Source: Paracoccaceae bacterium
GTDB taxonomy: Bacteria > Pseudomonadota > Alphaproteobacteria > Rhodobacterales > Rhodobacteraceae
DNA: 37,432 nucleotides
Assembly (NCBI GenBank): GCA_020425125.1
Contig: JAGQRV010000038.1
Span: 1-37,432, forward strand
Reading direction: 5' to 3'
Below, in pieces: positions 1 to 9,696 of this stretch (positions within the stretch are counted from its first letter, which is position 1; the number at the start of each line of letters is the position of its first letter). Under the pieces are notes generated by a model, which was given only the letters and a program-made list of their open reading frames with translations, had not been told where the DNA came from and searched no databases. The translations under genes and the position numbers were made by a program.

Positions 1-29
1 GCGCAGCACAGGATGCAGGGCTTGGTCAT
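1..29 (-). CDS. Start of a probable BKACE (DUF849) beta-keto acid cleavage enzyme gene, partial
   Basis: Only the first nine codons and two bases lie inside the window. They read MTKPCILCC and follow a strong AAGGAGG ribosome site at 36-42, six bases before the ATG. The opening MTKPCI(I/L)C resembles the conserved N-terminus of DUF849/BKACE enzymes, which condense a beta-keto acid with acetyl-CoA. The gene lies 57 nt downstream of pcaG in the same direction, and genes of this family are known to sit in pca clusters of marine Rhodobacterales. The ribosome site and reading frame are seen; the family is inferred from nine residues. Confidence 0.55.
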
Positions 30-86
30 TCTTGGCCTCCTTGAGGGCAGAGGGACGGGGGGCCCGGCGCGCGGGCCCACCTCGAT

Positions 87-707
87 TCACACGTCGAAGA
101 AGACGGTCTCGTCCTCGCCCTGGATGCGAATCTCGAAGCGGTAGACAGTCTTGCCGTCGCGCTCGCCGCGCGTGGCAATCAGCGTCTTCCGGCGCCGTTC
201 CCATTCGATCAGTCCGATCACCGGGTCGGCCGCGTTCGCCGCGTCCTCGTCCGAGAAATAGAGGCGCGTGTTGAGGCCGATATTGATCCCCCGCGCCACG
301 ATCCAGAGGTTGATGTGCGGCGCCATGAGCCGGCCGTGACGGCCCATCACCGCGCCCGGCTTGACAGTGTCGAACCCCCATTCGCCGGTCTCGAAATCGG
401 TGATCACCCGGCCCCAGCCGCGGAAGCCTTCCTCGACCGCGCCGGGGTGCTCGGGATGGGCGTAGACGCCGTCGGCATTGGCCTGCCAGGCTTCCAGCAG
501 GACGTCCTTGATCGGGCTGCCCATGCCGTCGATGACGACGCCTTCGACGCGGATCCGCTCGCCCTTCGCGTTCGGCCCGGCAATGTCCCAGCCCAGTTCC
601 TGCTTGTAGATGTCGAAACCGGCGGCCCCCGGCGCGAGGCCGATATGAACGTAGGGACCTGCCGTCTGCGACGGGGATTCCTTGAGATAGGTCAGTTCCT
701 GAGGCAT
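87..707 (-). CDS. pcaG: Protocatechuate 3,4-dioxygenase alpha subunit
   Basis: This is a 206-residue PcaG. It pairs with PcaH in the cytoplasmic iron enzyme that cleaves protocatechuate between its two hydroxyls to 3-carboxy-cis,cis-muconate. The family pattern is clear: an N-terminal QTAGPYVHIGL segment, the VVIDGMGSPIKDVLLEAWQANADGVY strand region, and APHINLWIVARGINIGLNTRLYF, equivalent to the iron-site region of the beta subunit. As expected for the alpha chain, the metal-binding tyrosines and histidines are not all kept. It starts three bases after the pcaH stop, so the two subunits are almost certainly translated together. Length is normal for the family. Confidence 0.95.
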   Translation of the reverse strand: MPQELTYLKESPSQTAGPYVHIGLAPGAAGFDIYKQELGWDIAGPNAKGERIRVEGVVIDGMGSPIKDVLLEAWQANADGVYAHPEHPGAVEEGFRGWGRVITDFETGEWGFDTVKPGAVMGRHGRLMAPHINLWIVARGINIGLNTRLYFSDEDAANAADPVIGLIEWERRRKTLIATRGERDGKTVYRFEIRIQGEDETVFFDV

Positions 708-710
708 GGC

Positions 711-1439
711 TCAGTTCCCCTCCAGTCGGTTTTCGAACAGTGTGGAGCGCCGGCCGCGCAACACGATGTCGAACTTGTAGGCGATGGTGTCGAGCGGGAT
801 CGTGGCATTGAGGTCGAGTTTGGCGGTGAGCTGCTCGATGGCGTCCGGATCGGGAATCGTCTTCACGATCGGGCAGAGCGGGATCAGCGGATCGCCTTCG
901 AAATAGCATTGGGTGATCAGCCGCTGGACGAAGGCGGTGCCGAAGATCGACATGTGGATATGCGCCGGCCGCCAGTTGTTCACCCAGTTCCGCCAGGGAT
1001 AGGCGCCGGGCTTCACGGTGCGGAAATAGTAATAGCCGTTCTCGTCCGTCAGGGTTCGCCCGCAGCCGCCGAAATTGGGGTCGATGGGGGCGAGATAGGT
1101 GTCCTTCTTGTGGCGGTAGCGACCGCCCGCATTGGCCTGCCAGGCCTCGACCAGCGTGTTCGGAACCGGGCGGCCGTTCTCGTCCAGAACCCGGCCGTGC
1201 AGGATGATCCGCTCGCCGATGGCGCTTTCGCCGGGCTTGGCGTAGTTGTGCAGCAGATCCCTGTCGAGCGGGTCGATGTCGTTGTGGCCGAAGACCGGGC
1301 CGGTGATCTCGCTCATCGAGTTCTGGAGGCTGATCAGCGAATAGCGCGGCGAGCGGGCGACGCTGGTCTTGTAGTCGGGCGTCAGCGCCGGCGGATGCCG
1401 GGTCCTGTCGCGCTGGTAGAATTCCGCTGGGTCAAGCAT
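711..1439 (-). CDS. pcaH: Protocatechuate 3,4-dioxygenase beta subunit
   Basis: This 242-residue protein is the iron-binding subunit of the PcaHG ring-cleavage dioxygenase. The iron ligands expected from the Pseudomonas enzyme are all present with the right spacing: Tyr108, Tyr147, His160 and His162 ([14 protein letters not shown] and RPAHIHMS). The frame stays open upstream to 1565, but the extension overlaps pcaC and is arginine-rich. The ATG at 1439 is preceded by GGAGGAGGAA and gives the usual MLDPAEFY start. It lies 40 nt downstream of pcaC and 3 nt upstream of pcaG, inside the pobA-pcaDCHG operon. Confidence 0.96.
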   Translation of the reverse strand: MLDPAEFYQRDRTRHPPALTPDYKTSVARSPRYSLISLQNSMSEITGPVFGHNDIDPLDRDLLHNYAKPGESAIGERIILHGRVLDENGRPVPNTLVEAWQANAGGRYRHKKDTYLAPIDPNFGGCGRTLTDENGYYYFRTVKPGAYPWRNWVNNWRPAHIHMSIFGTAFVQRLITQCYFEGDPLIPLCPIVKTIPDPDAIEQLTAKLDLNATIPLDTIAYKFDIVLRGRRSTLFENRLEGN

Positions 1440-1479
1440 GATGTCGTTCCTCCTCCATCCGGGGCGCGCGTCTGCGCGG

Positions 1480-1857
1480 TCAGTCCTGTTCCATCTCGCG
1501 ATAGGTCTCCTTCGCGAGCTTGATGGCGTGGTTCGCCTTGGGCACGCCGGCATAGATCGCCACATGCTGGAAGGCCTCGATCACGTCCTGCTTGCTGGCA
1601 CCGGTCCGGACCGTCGCGCGGATGTGCATCGGGATCTCGTCGAAATTTCCCATGGCCGCCAGCAGGGCGAGGGTCAGCATCGACCGTTCCCGCGGGCTGA
1701 TGGCGTCCGACGCCCAGACCGTGCCCCAGGCGGCCTCGGTGATCAGGCGCTGGAACGGCAGGTCGAATTCGGTCTTTGCGGCCTCGGCGCGGTCCACATG
1801 GGCATCGCCCAGAACGCCCCGCCGCACCTTCATGCCGGTCTCGTAGCGGTCAGGCAT
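1480..1857 (-). CDS. pcaC: 4-carboxymuconolactone decarboxylase
   Basis: This 125-residue cytoplasmic protein belongs to the AhpD-like carboxymuconolactone decarboxylase family. It converts gamma-carboxymuconolactone to 3-oxoadipate enol-lactone. The whole length matches stand-alone PcaC: an N-terminal [24 protein letters not shown], the [16 protein letters not shown] segment, the [18 protein letters not shown] helix and a C-terminal [20 protein letters not shown]. It is not fused to PcaD, unlike the PcaL form of some actinobacteria. Its start overlaps the end of pcaD by eight bases, indicating translational coupling. Confidence 0.95.
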   Translation of the reverse strand: MPDRYETGMKVRRGVLGDAHVDRAEAAKTEFDLPFQRLITEAAWGTVWASDAISPRERSMLTLALLAAMGNFDEIPMHIRATVRTGASKQDVIEAFQHVAIYAGVPKANHAIKLAKETYREMEQD

Positions 1858-2637
1858 CGGTCACCTCCTCGATGAATTGGCGCAGGATTGCAGCGTGGGC
1901 ATCAGGCGCCTCGACGCAGGGAAGATGCCCGGCATCCTCGATCTCGACGAACTTCGCGCCGGGGATCAGGGCGGCGGTGGCGCGCACGATCTCGCTCGGC
2001 GAGGCGCCGTCGGCCGATCCTCCGATGGCCAGAGCGGGTAGGCGCAATCCCGCGGTCGACCGCGTGAGGTCCGCACCGGCGAGCGCTTGGCAGCAGCCGA
2101 CATATCCCTCTTGCGGCGTGCCCACGAGCATCGCCCGCCAAGGGGCCACGGCGGCGGAGGCGCGAAAGGCGGGTCCGAACCAGCGGTCGAGGATCGGGTC
2201 GGCGATGGACGCGATTCCGCCGGCCTCGATCTTTGCGATCCGGTCGCGCCACATCTCGGCGCTGCCCATCTTCGCCGCCGTGTTGGAGAGCACCAGCGCG
2301 GCGACCTGGTCCGGGCGCCGGGCCGCGAGCCCCTGGGCGATCAGCCCGCCGAGCGACAGCCCGACGAAGACCGCGCCCCGGACGCCCAGGTGATCCAGCA
2401 GCGCCTCGGCATCGCCCACGAGGTCGTCGAGGGTGTAGGGCGCGGGCGGCACGCCGGAACGCCCATGACCGCGCAGGTCGAAGCGGATCAGCCGCAGCCT
2501 GTCGGGAAGGAGCGGCAGCACCGCATCCCAGAGGGTCAGGTCGGTGCCCAGTGAATTGGCGAAGACGACCGGCGTTCCGGAGGGGTCCCCGTCTTCGCGC
2601 CAGTGAATCTGCATCCCGGTTCGGTCGAGCATCGGCA

Positions 2638-2638
<1 letters not shown>
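1850..2638 (-). CDS. pcaD: 3-oxoadipate enol-lactonase
   Basis: This is a 262-residue alpha/beta hydrolase that opens 3-oxoadipate enol-lactone to 3-oxoadipate. The nucleophile elbow GLSLGG carries Ser95, an RFDLRGHGRS segment follows the oxyanion region, and the catalytic histidine is His238 in AGHLPCVE. The frame runs back to 3139, but the ATG at 2638 shares one base with the pobA stop (TGATG) and gives the normal length. MLDRTG at 2632 is a second possible start. The tight junctions to pobA and pcaC support a single transcript. Confidence 0.95.
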
Positions 2639-3876
<1,238 letters not shown>

Positions 3877-3880
3877 TTAC

Positions 3881-3896
3881 TTTCCGAAAACGGAAA
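3881..3896. promoter_or_regulatory. Perfect 6-4-6 dyad between pobA and pcaQ, probable PcaQ operator
   Basis: TTTCCG-AAAA-CGGAAA is a perfect inverted repeat ending five bases before the TTG start of the LysR gene, and 74-89 nt upstream of the pobA start. Two more GGAAAT copies lie at 3849-3854 and 3864-3869. The 6-4-6 layout equals that published for Sinorhizobium PcaQ sites (ATAACC-N4-GGTTAA), although the half-site letters differ. Binding and autoregulation are inferred. Confidence 0.6.
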
Positions 3897-3900
3897 CCAA

Positions 3901-4869
3901 TTGCTCGACCGCCGCATCAAGCTTCGCCACATCGAAAGCTTCGTCGAAATCGTCCGGCAAAGAAGCCTCAAGCGGGCGGCCGAACGGTTGTATCTGACAC
4001 AGCCGGCGATCTCGAAGACGCTGAAGGAGCTGGAAGACATGCTGGGCGCGACGCTGCTGACCCGCGACCGGGGCGGCGTCGCGCTGACCCGTCAGGGCGA
4101 AGTGTTTCGCCATTTCGCGGAAATGAGCCTGGCCGCCCTGCAGCAGGGGGCGGACAGCGTCGATCAGGTGGCGCGCCGGGGCAAGACCCAGCTGACCGTC
4201 GGGGTTCTGCCCAGTGTCGCGGCCGGACTGATGCCGCGGGTCGCAGCCGAATTCACAGCGATGGCTCCCGACACGATGCTTCGGATCGTCGACGGACCGC
4301 ATGATTTCCTGATCGACCGGCTCCGCGGCGGGACGCTGGAACTGGTGATCGGCCGCCTCGGCACGCCCGAACTGCTCACCGGCCTCAGCTTCACCCAGAT
4401 CTACAACGACACCGTGGTCTTCGTGGTCCGGCCCGGCCACCCGATCCTCGAGGCCCCGAAGCTCGACCGCGTCGGCGAGTTTCAGGTGATCTATCCGCCG
4501 CCGGCCGCGGTGATCCGCCCGCTCGTCGAAAGCTTCCTGATTGCCCATGGGATCGGTGAGTTTCCCAACCGACTGGAGACAGTTTCCGGCGCGTTCGGAC
4601 GGGTCTACACGCGGATGAGCGACGCGGTCTGGATTATCTCGCGCGGCGTCGTCGCGAACGAGATGGCCGACGGACGCCTCGTGGCGCTGCCGTTCGAAAC
4701 CGGTCTGACCACCGGCCCGGTCGGGCTCGTGGCACGTCCCGACGACGAACCCACGCCGGACCACAGGCTGTTCCGTCTGGCGGTTCGAACGGTTCTCGAA
4801 CGCGATGGCGAGGCGGCGTACCACATGACCGCTACCGCGCCGCGTAACGACCTGGCTCAGGGGCCCTGA
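3901..4869 (+). CDS. pcaQ: LysR-type regulator of the pca operon
   Basis: This 322-residue LysR regulator has an N-terminal winged helix (about residues 8-67, with RAAERLYLTQPAISKTLKELEDMLG as the helix-turn-helix) and a type 2 periplasmic-binding-like effector domain from about residue 97. The MLDRRIKLRHIESF opening, LPSVAAGLMPRVAAEF and VYTRMSDAVWIISRGVVANEM match PcaQ, which activates pca genes in response to pathway carboxylic intermediates. It starts with TTG; no in-frame ATG lies nearby, and the TTG-initiated N-terminus matches the family. It is divergent from pobA across a 93-nt region with the dyad. PobR of this group is usually AraC-type, so PcaQ is preferred. Confidence 0.88.
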   Translation: MLDRRIKLRHIESFVEIVRQRSLKRAAERLYLTQPAISKTLKELEDMLGATLLTRDRGGVALTRQGEVFRHFAEMSLAALQQGADSVDQVARRGKTQLTVGVLPSVAAGLMPRVAAEFTAMAPDTMLRIVDGPHDFLIDRLRGGTLELVIGRLGTPELLTGLSFTQIYNDTVVFVVRPGHPILEAPKLDRVGEFQVIYPPPAAVIRPLVESFLIAHGIGEFPNRLETVSGAFGRVYTRMSDAVWIISRGVVANEMADGRLVALPFETGLTTGPVGLVARPDDEPTPDHRLFRLAVRTVLERDGEAAYHMTATAPRNDLAQGP

Positions 4870-4890
4870 GATCGCGGCAGCCCGGCCCGT

Positions 4891-6201
4891 TCAGGACCTC
4901 AGGCGCAACTCCCCCACGACTGCCGCGGCCTGGGCGACACGCGCCTTGTCGGGCTCGAAGGACAGCGTTTCGCGGCTCCGCCGGTCGGCTTCGACCGAAC
5001 GGGCGCGGGCAGCGGCGGCAATGTCGGTATCGGGCAGAGCGGCGAGGCTGGCATAGGCGTGCTGGAGCCAGATGCCGACCTCGACCAGAGACGCGCCGTC
5101 GCGCTCGAGCCCAAGGAAGGCGTCCTCCATCAGGGTCTCGGCGTCGAGCGGCGGAAGATGGAGCCGGTCATGGCGCAGAACCGGTGTTTCGGTGCGAAGT
5201 TCGGCCCAGACCGAAAAGAGCCGCGTGTGCCTTCGGATCACGTCGATGGCGGTGCCGGGGTCGTTGATGCCCGGAGACAACGCGCGCGAGCCGATCTCGG
5301 AGAGGCAGATGAAGCCGAAGCGCGGGTCCTGAGTGAACGACCGGTCCACACCGATCACCAGGGAGCGGCGCACGGCATGCGCGGCCGTTTCGGGAGTGAG
5401 ACCGCTTTCAGGCCCGAAGGCGACGCTCGCCAGAGGCCGGTGCATGGTGACGAAACTGCCCGGCGCCGCGTGGAGCCAGACCCGTGCGTCGGTCCGCTCC
5501 GCCCAGGATTGCAGTCCGGAGAGATCGACATGCTGGAGATGTCCGATCCGGCTGTCGATGTCGGAATCGCTGTCGGGATCGGCCAGGCCGGCATAGACTT
5601 CGTGGGCGCTTTCGGGCACCACCGCGGCGGCGGTTCCCATCCGGCAATCCGGCCCCCATTGCCGGATTGCGGCGAGCGTGGCCCCTTCGAGCTTGCTGAT
5701 CGTATCGCCCAGGCGGCCGAGGCGGGCAATGCTGTCGACCCAGGCGACGAAGGTCAGCACGACCCAGGAAATGACGGCGATGATCATGATGAAGAGGGCC
5801 AGATGGCCGGTGGTCCCGAGGGTGTGGACGTGGACGGTGATCAGACCGATGATCGAGAATATGTAGCCGGCGATGAAGACCGACAGGGCGCGGCGGGACA
5901 TGCTGTCGGCAATGACGAGGGCGAAGGCCCGGGGGGTCGCGGTGGTGCTGGCGGAGGTATACGCCGCGACCATGGAGGCGACCGCGAAGGTGGCCACGCC
6001 GAGCAGGGTGGAGGCCAGCACATTGAGCAGGCTGCGCAAGGTTTCCGTCGATATATCAGGCAGATCGAACGGTAGCGGCACCTCGTCCGAGGCGACCGAG
6101 ATGCCGATGGCGCAGAGAGCGAGCAGGGCGTAGACCGCGGGCCAGAACCAGAGCTGCTCGCCAAGGCGGGCGAGGGAGTATTTCAGGCGGCTGAAGGTCA
6201 T
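4891..6201 (-). CDS. DUF2254 family inner-membrane protein
   Basis: This 436-residue protein has four hydrophobic segments in its first third (about 18-40, 62-84, 103-125 and 130-152), followed by a long soluble part. The pattern and the motifs STLLGVATFAVASMVAAYTSAS and LCLSEIGSRALSPGINDPGTA-like text are those of DUF2254, a predicted membrane family with no assigned biochemical role. It converges on pcaQ, 21 nt away, and is probably transcribed alone, since the next minus-strand gene ends 259 nt upstream. Function is unknown; osmotic or envelope roles are only guesses. Confidence 0.85.
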   Translation of the reverse strand: MTFSRLKYSLARLGEQLWFWPAVYALLALCAIGISVASDEVPLPFDLPDISTETLRSLLNVLASTLLGVATFAVASMVAAYTSASTTATPRAFALVIADSMSRRALSVFIAGYIFSIIGLITVHVHTLGTTGHLALFIMIIAVISWVVLTFVAWVDSIARLGRLGDTISKLEGATLAAIRQWGPDCRMGTAAAVVPESAHEVYAGLADPDSDSDIDSRIGHLQHVDLSGLQSWAERTDARVWLHAAPGSFVTMHRPLASVAFGPESGLTPETAAHAVRRSLVIGVDRSFTQDPRFGFICLSEIGSRALSPGINDPGTAIDVIRRHTRLFSVWAELRTETPVLRHDRLHLPPLDAETLMEDAFLGLERDGASLVEVGIWLQHAYASLAALPDTDIAAAARARSVEADRRSRETLSFEPDKARVAQAAAVVGELRLRS

Positions 6202-6341
6202 CTGATCCCGAGTCCCGTGGTCCGAACCTCAAGGTAGCGGAGCGGACTGGCGGAGCAAATGGCGATGACGCCGGGCCCTTCGGGGTGCGGACGGCGAGTT
6301 TTCCAAGGGTCTGAAAAGGCGGCGAAATCTTTGGGGCGCCG

Positions 6342-6385
6342 GATCGGACCTTGATCGGACTTTCGTCGGACTTCCATCGGACCGG
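6342..6385. repeat. Four 11-bp phased repeats around TCGGAC
   Basis: TCGGAC occurs at 6344, 6355, 6366 and 6377, exactly 11 bases apart, in units of the form GATCGGACCTT. The array sits in the 259-nt gap between the DUF2254 gene and the esterase, about 140-185 nt upstream of the DUF2254 start. Spacing of one helical turn would put all copies on one DNA face. It could be a regulator array or a simple tandem expansion. Confidence 0.7.
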
Positions 6386-6460
6386 CGCGCGGCAGGAAGC
6401 GACGCCTTGTCTTGCACCGGCGCGAGATCCACGGGCATGGCGCACCGCATGCGGGCCGGT

Positions 6461-7555
6461 TCAGAGACAACCCTGGTCGCGGAAGAACTCCCAGGTCAGC
6501 GTGGTCGCATCGGGTCCGAGCGGGTCGGTGAAGGACCCGGCGGGCGATCCGCCCGACCAGGCATGGCCGAGCCGGCCGATACGGATCAGCCGCGCGACGA
6601 AGCGCCCGGAGCGGTCGTGATAGTCGCTGAGTTCGTAGGGATAGTCCCCCGGCCCGCCGATGCCCCTGCTGCGCCGGTCCACGACGCTGTCGACAGTGTC
6701 GTCGTCGCTGTCGTTGTCGAGCAGGTCGGCAACCTGGAGTGCCTGCAGGATCAGCTGCCGCGCGTGGCTGGGATCGACCGTCCGGTCGTCGTCGCCGTGC
6801 ACGACGAGCAGGGCGACGTCCTGTTCGTGGGCCTGGACCTCGCGGCGGGTGGCGACGATCCGGCGCGCCTGGGAGACGGCCGTCCCGTCGGCCTTTTCAA
6901 GCGCCGAAAGCGACGAGTTGCCCCAGCGCGCGAGGTTGAAGAGGTTGAGCGGGTTGAATGCGGACAGCGCGGCGACCGGATCGGTGGACTGGCCGTACCA
7001 GCCGGGCAGGTTCGGCTGCTCCACCTCCATGGCGCTGAAGGCAACGCCGGCATGGGCGGCGACGGCGGCGACCTGATCGGGATAGACCGCCCCGAGGATC
7101 GTTGCCATCGCCGCGCCGGAGGACAGACCGGCGACGCAGACGCGCCCCGTCGCAAGCCGCGGTTCGAAGGCACGGGCGCGCTCGATCAGCGCGATGATCC
7201 TGGCCGGCTCGCCGCCACGGGTCTGGTTGACGCTCGACCACCAGACCCAGCAGCCGAACGGGTTGAGCGCCACGGTTTCGGGGCTGCGCTGGGATTCCGG
7301 AAAGAGGACGGCAAAGCCCTTTTCCTCGGCGAGTTCGGCAAAGCGGGTGCCGATCGCGAAGTCTCCGGCGGTCTGGCCGCAGCCGTGCAGCGCCACGATC
7401 AGCGGCAGGGACCGGTCCTGCGTCCCGAGGAACGGCAGCCAGCCTGCCTTGGGCGGGACATAGAGAGCCCCGCCGACCGAGTTCCCCGACGCCTCGAACC
7501 GGCGCCATCCCGACTGGTCGGGCCCTGCCTCGGGGCCAAGCTCCTCGACCGTCAT
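6461..7555 (-). CDS. PHB depolymerase-like esterase (catalytic domain type 1)
   Basis: This 364-residue alpha/beta hydrolase resembles the poly(3-hydroxybutyrate) depolymerase/esterase family. It has the oxyanion segment LIVALHGCGQTAGDF (52-66), FPESQ..NPFGCWVWW, the nucleophile elbow GLSSGA with Ser145 and a C-terminal GHAWSGGSPAGSFTDPLGPDA carrying the catalytic histidine. No convincing signal peptide, substrate-binding domain or linker is seen, so it may act on intracellular polymer, oligomers or other short esters rather than on extracellular granules. The ATG at 7555 is preceded by GCGGAGGC; the longer frame to 7639 has no ribosome site. It is apparently monocistronic. Confidence 0.85.
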   Translation of the reverse strand: MTVEELGPEAGPDQSGWRRFEASGNSVGGALYVPPKAGWLPFLGTQDRSLPLIVALHGCGQTAGDFAIGTRFAELAEEKGFAVLFPESQRSPETVALNPFGCWVWWSSVNQTRGGEPARIIALIERARAFEPRLATGRVCVAGLSSGAAMATILGAVYPDQVAAVAAHAGVAFSAMEVEQPNLPGWYGQSTDPVAALSAFNPLNLFNLARWGNSSLSALEKADGTAVSQARRIVATRREVQAHEQDVALLVVHGDDDRTVDPSHARQLILQALQVADLLDNDSDDDTVDSVVDRRSRGIGGPGDYPYELSDYHDRSGRFVARLIRIGRLGHAWSGGSPAGSFTDPLGPDATTLTWEFFRDQGCL

Positions 7556-7756
7556 TGCCCTGCCTCCGCGTTTTCGCCGCAGTGCGGCATCTGCGTGTTC
7601 AGGACATGCGCCTTCCGCCGGCGGGCCGCAAGACCGCAAGGGGGCGTGACGTCAGGGTAGGTGTGGCGCTCCCGGCACAGCCTGTCGCACGGCGGAAGGG
7701 CGGGACACCATATCGACCCGGCTCCATCCTGGGGATGCAGCGCCCGGAAAAACTGA

Positions 7757-8293
7757 GTGACGCCCGGGCTTTGGGACGCCAACATCGACCGATGGGCGGC
7801 CGGGTCTGCGGCCGCCCCGGTCTCGGAGGCACATTTGGACGAACCGCATCGGACCGCCGTCGCCCTCTTCAACTATGCTCACTCATACGCGCAGTCCGCA
7901 GTGACGCTCGACGTCAATCGGACCGACGCGACCCACTGGGAGGCGCCGATGCATTTTCTCTATTTCCATGGCATCGAACTCTACTTGAAGGCGCTTCTGG
8001 TCAGGCTTGACCACGACCTGGACGATCTCCGCAAAGCGCACGGTCACAGGGTGCGTCCCCTGGCCAAACTTTGCCAGCAACAGGGTCTGCAGCTGAGCCT
8101 TGACGCCGAACAGGTCATTAACCTGATGTCCGATACCGACAATGTCATCAGTTCCCGCTACATCAGGCTCGGCCGCCACCAGCGCCTTCCCTTCTCGGAG
8201 TATTACGAGACGTGCCTGTCCTTGCACGAGCAGATTGGCCAGATGGTCTACGACGGAAGCGGAGTGAGCCGCCGTCCGGTGCTTGAACGCTGA
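7757..8293 (+). CDS. Small HEPN-like protein of unknown function
   Basis: This 178-residue, mainly helical protein begins with GTG. The central FLYFHGIELYLKALLVRL (67-84), followed by a short linker and GHRV (96-99), resembles HEPN-type domains, in which a helix carrying a (hydrophobic)xELxLKALL pattern precedes a GHxL segment. The canonical HEPN RNase motif RX4-6H is not obvious, so catalysis is doubtful. No antitoxin or nucleotidyltransferase partner lies beside it. It is a lone plus-strand gene between two minus-strand units, divergent from the esterase across 201 nt. Start choice is uncertain. Confidence 0.6.
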   Translation: MTPGLWDANIDRWAAGSAAAPVSEAHLDEPHRTAVALFNYAHSYAQSAVTLDVNRTDATHWEAPMHFLYFHGIELYLKALLVRLDHDLDDLRKAHGHRVRPLAKLCQQQGLQLSLDAEQVINLMSDTDNVISSRYIRLGRHQRLPFSEYYETCLSLHEQIGQMVYDGSGVSRRPVLER

Positions 8294-8331
8294 GACACCG
8301 GCACGCAAGACGCTGTTTAACCGGAATTTCG

Positions 8332-8406
8332 TGGTGCCCGGGGGCGGAATCGAACCACCGACACGAGGATTTTCAATCCACTGCTCTACCCCTGAGCTAC
8401 CCGGGC
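8332..8406 (-). tRNA. tRNA-Phe (GAA)
   Basis: Read on the minus strand, the 75-nt gene begins GCCCGGGTAGCTCAG and pairs GCCCGGG with CCCGGGC in the acceptor stem. The anticodon loop is TTGAAAA (anticodon GAA), the T loop is GGTTCGATTCC, and CCA is encoded. The anticodon stem has one T-T mismatch. It lies directly upstream of yacG, a position often seen in Rhodobacterales. Confidence 0.97.
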
Positions 8407-8485
8407 ACGGGGAACGCGCTGGCGTTCGGGTGGGCGCGTGATAAGCGAGCCTCCGGCTGCTGTCCAGAGCCGAATTCGAGGATTC

Positions 8486-8665
8486 TCAGTGGCGTTGGCG
8501 GTCGGGATCGCCCGCGTCATCGGACGCGCCGTCAACCTCGCTATGCTCGTCCGGGATCGCATAGCTGCCGGTCAGCCAGCGGCCAAGGTCGATGTCGGCG
8601 CAACGGCGGGAGCAGAAGGGCCGGTAGTCGGGCGCGGACGGCTTGCGGCAGATCGGGCAGGTCAC
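8486..8665 (-). CDS. yacG: DNA gyrase inhibitor YacG, zinc-binding
   Basis: This 59-residue protein has a four-cysteine zinc site (Cys3, Cys6, Cys18, Cys22 in TCPICRKP and RPFCSRRC) followed by the YacG signature [16 protein letters not shown] and an acidic tail. In other bacteria YacG binds GyrB and inhibits gyrase. The GTG at 8665 overlaps the stop of the RNase gene as GTGA and gives the family length; the frame further upstream lies within the RNase gene and is not real. It is the last gene of the infA-maf-RNase G-yacG run. Confidence 0.93.
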   Translation of the reverse strand: MTCPICRKPSAPDYRPFCSRRCADIDLGRWLTGSYAIPDEHSEVDGASDDAGDPDRQRH

Positions 8666-9696
8666 AATCCGGCCTCCGTCAGCGGAAGCCGTTCGCGCTT
8701 GCGGCTCAGTTCCACATGGCCGAGCGTCGTCCACCCGACCAGCGCGGTTTCCACGCTGTCGGCGCGGAACGCGGAGGTCAGAACCTGGTCCAGCGTGCGG
8801 CGGTCCTTCTTGGGCATCGGCGCGAAGTCCACCACGATCTGGCCGCCGAGGCCGCGCAGCCGAAGCGCGCGGGGCAGGGCCCGTGCGGCGGCGATGTTGG
8901 CCTTGAGACCGGCGGCGGAACTGGTGTCGGGGCCGGTATTGACATCGACCGCGACGAGGGCGCGGGTCGGTTCGACCTCGATCCAGGCGCCGCCCGGAAG
9001 ATCCACGCGCGAGACGGCCAGGGCCTCAATGGCGTCGATGATGCCGTGCGTCTCGAAGGCGTCGGGCGCGTCGATCCAGGTGGCGCCGGCCTCGCCGGCC
9101 CAATCGCGCCAGGCCATGCGCTCCGGCGTCGGGCCGTCGAGAAGACGCTCCGGCCCGCCGCGCGCGGCCGAGAGAACACCTCGGGCCCGGTCGACGGTTT
9201 CGGAGATATCCTCGATCAATGCATCGCTGTCGGCCTCTCCGGCCTCGGTCCGCAGGATCAGACCGAGGCCCTCGGGCAGAGCGACGGTGCCGGCGAGCGC
9301 GAGAAGGCGGTCGCGCGCGGCCTCGTCCCGGATGGTCCGCGACAGGTTCACGCCGGGATTGTCCGGGGTCGCGATCACGTAGCGCGATTTGAAGAGAAGT
9401 CGGGTCGTCACCGGAACGGCCTTGCCGGGTTCGGCGTAGCCGGTCACCTGGACCAGCAGTGGCGCGCCTTCGGGATGTCCCGCCGCCTGGCGCAGGAATC
9501 CGGTCTGGCCGGGAAGCCGCACGAAGCGCCCGCCGATCCCTTTCAGGGCCCGCGAGACGGTTCCGCGGAAGATGGTTCCCGGCCGCGGAATGCCGGCGGG
9601 AGGGTCGATCAGGAGGTCGTCGAGAACCCCGTCGCGCATCCGTGCCGCCGCGGGGCGCCCCTTGATCCGGCCGATCAGGATCTGCGCGCCCGTCAC
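8662..9696 (-). CDS. Ribonuclease E/G family protein, short form
   Basis: This 344-residue endoribonuclease has an S1-like region (about 38-110, [20 protein letters not shown] and GFLRQAAG) and the catalytic core VAVDVNTG with Asp251 and QIVVDFAPM with Asp290, the two magnesium ligands known from E. coli RNase E. It ends about 54 residues after Asp290, so the zinc-link CPxCxG motif that joins subunits in RNase E/G is absent. The GTG start overlaps the maf stop as GTGA. rRNA or mRNA processing is inferred from the family. Confidence 0.88.
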   Translation of the reverse strand: MTGAQILIGRIKGRPAAARMRDGVLDDLLIDPPAGIPRPGTIFRGTVSRALKGIGGRFVRLPGQTGFLRQAAGHPEGAPLLVQVTGYAEPGKAVPVTTRLLFKSRYVIATPDNPGVNLSRTIRDEAARDRLLALAGTVALPEGLGLILRTEAGEADSDALIEDISETVDRARGVLSAARGGPERLLDGPTPERMAWRDWAGEAGATWIDAPDAFETHGIIDAIEALAVSRVDLPGGAWIEVEPTRALVAVDVNTGPDTSSAAGLKANIAAARALPRALRLRGLGGQIVVDFAPMPKKDRRTLDQVLTSAFRADSVETALVGWTTLGHVELSRKRERLPLTEAGL

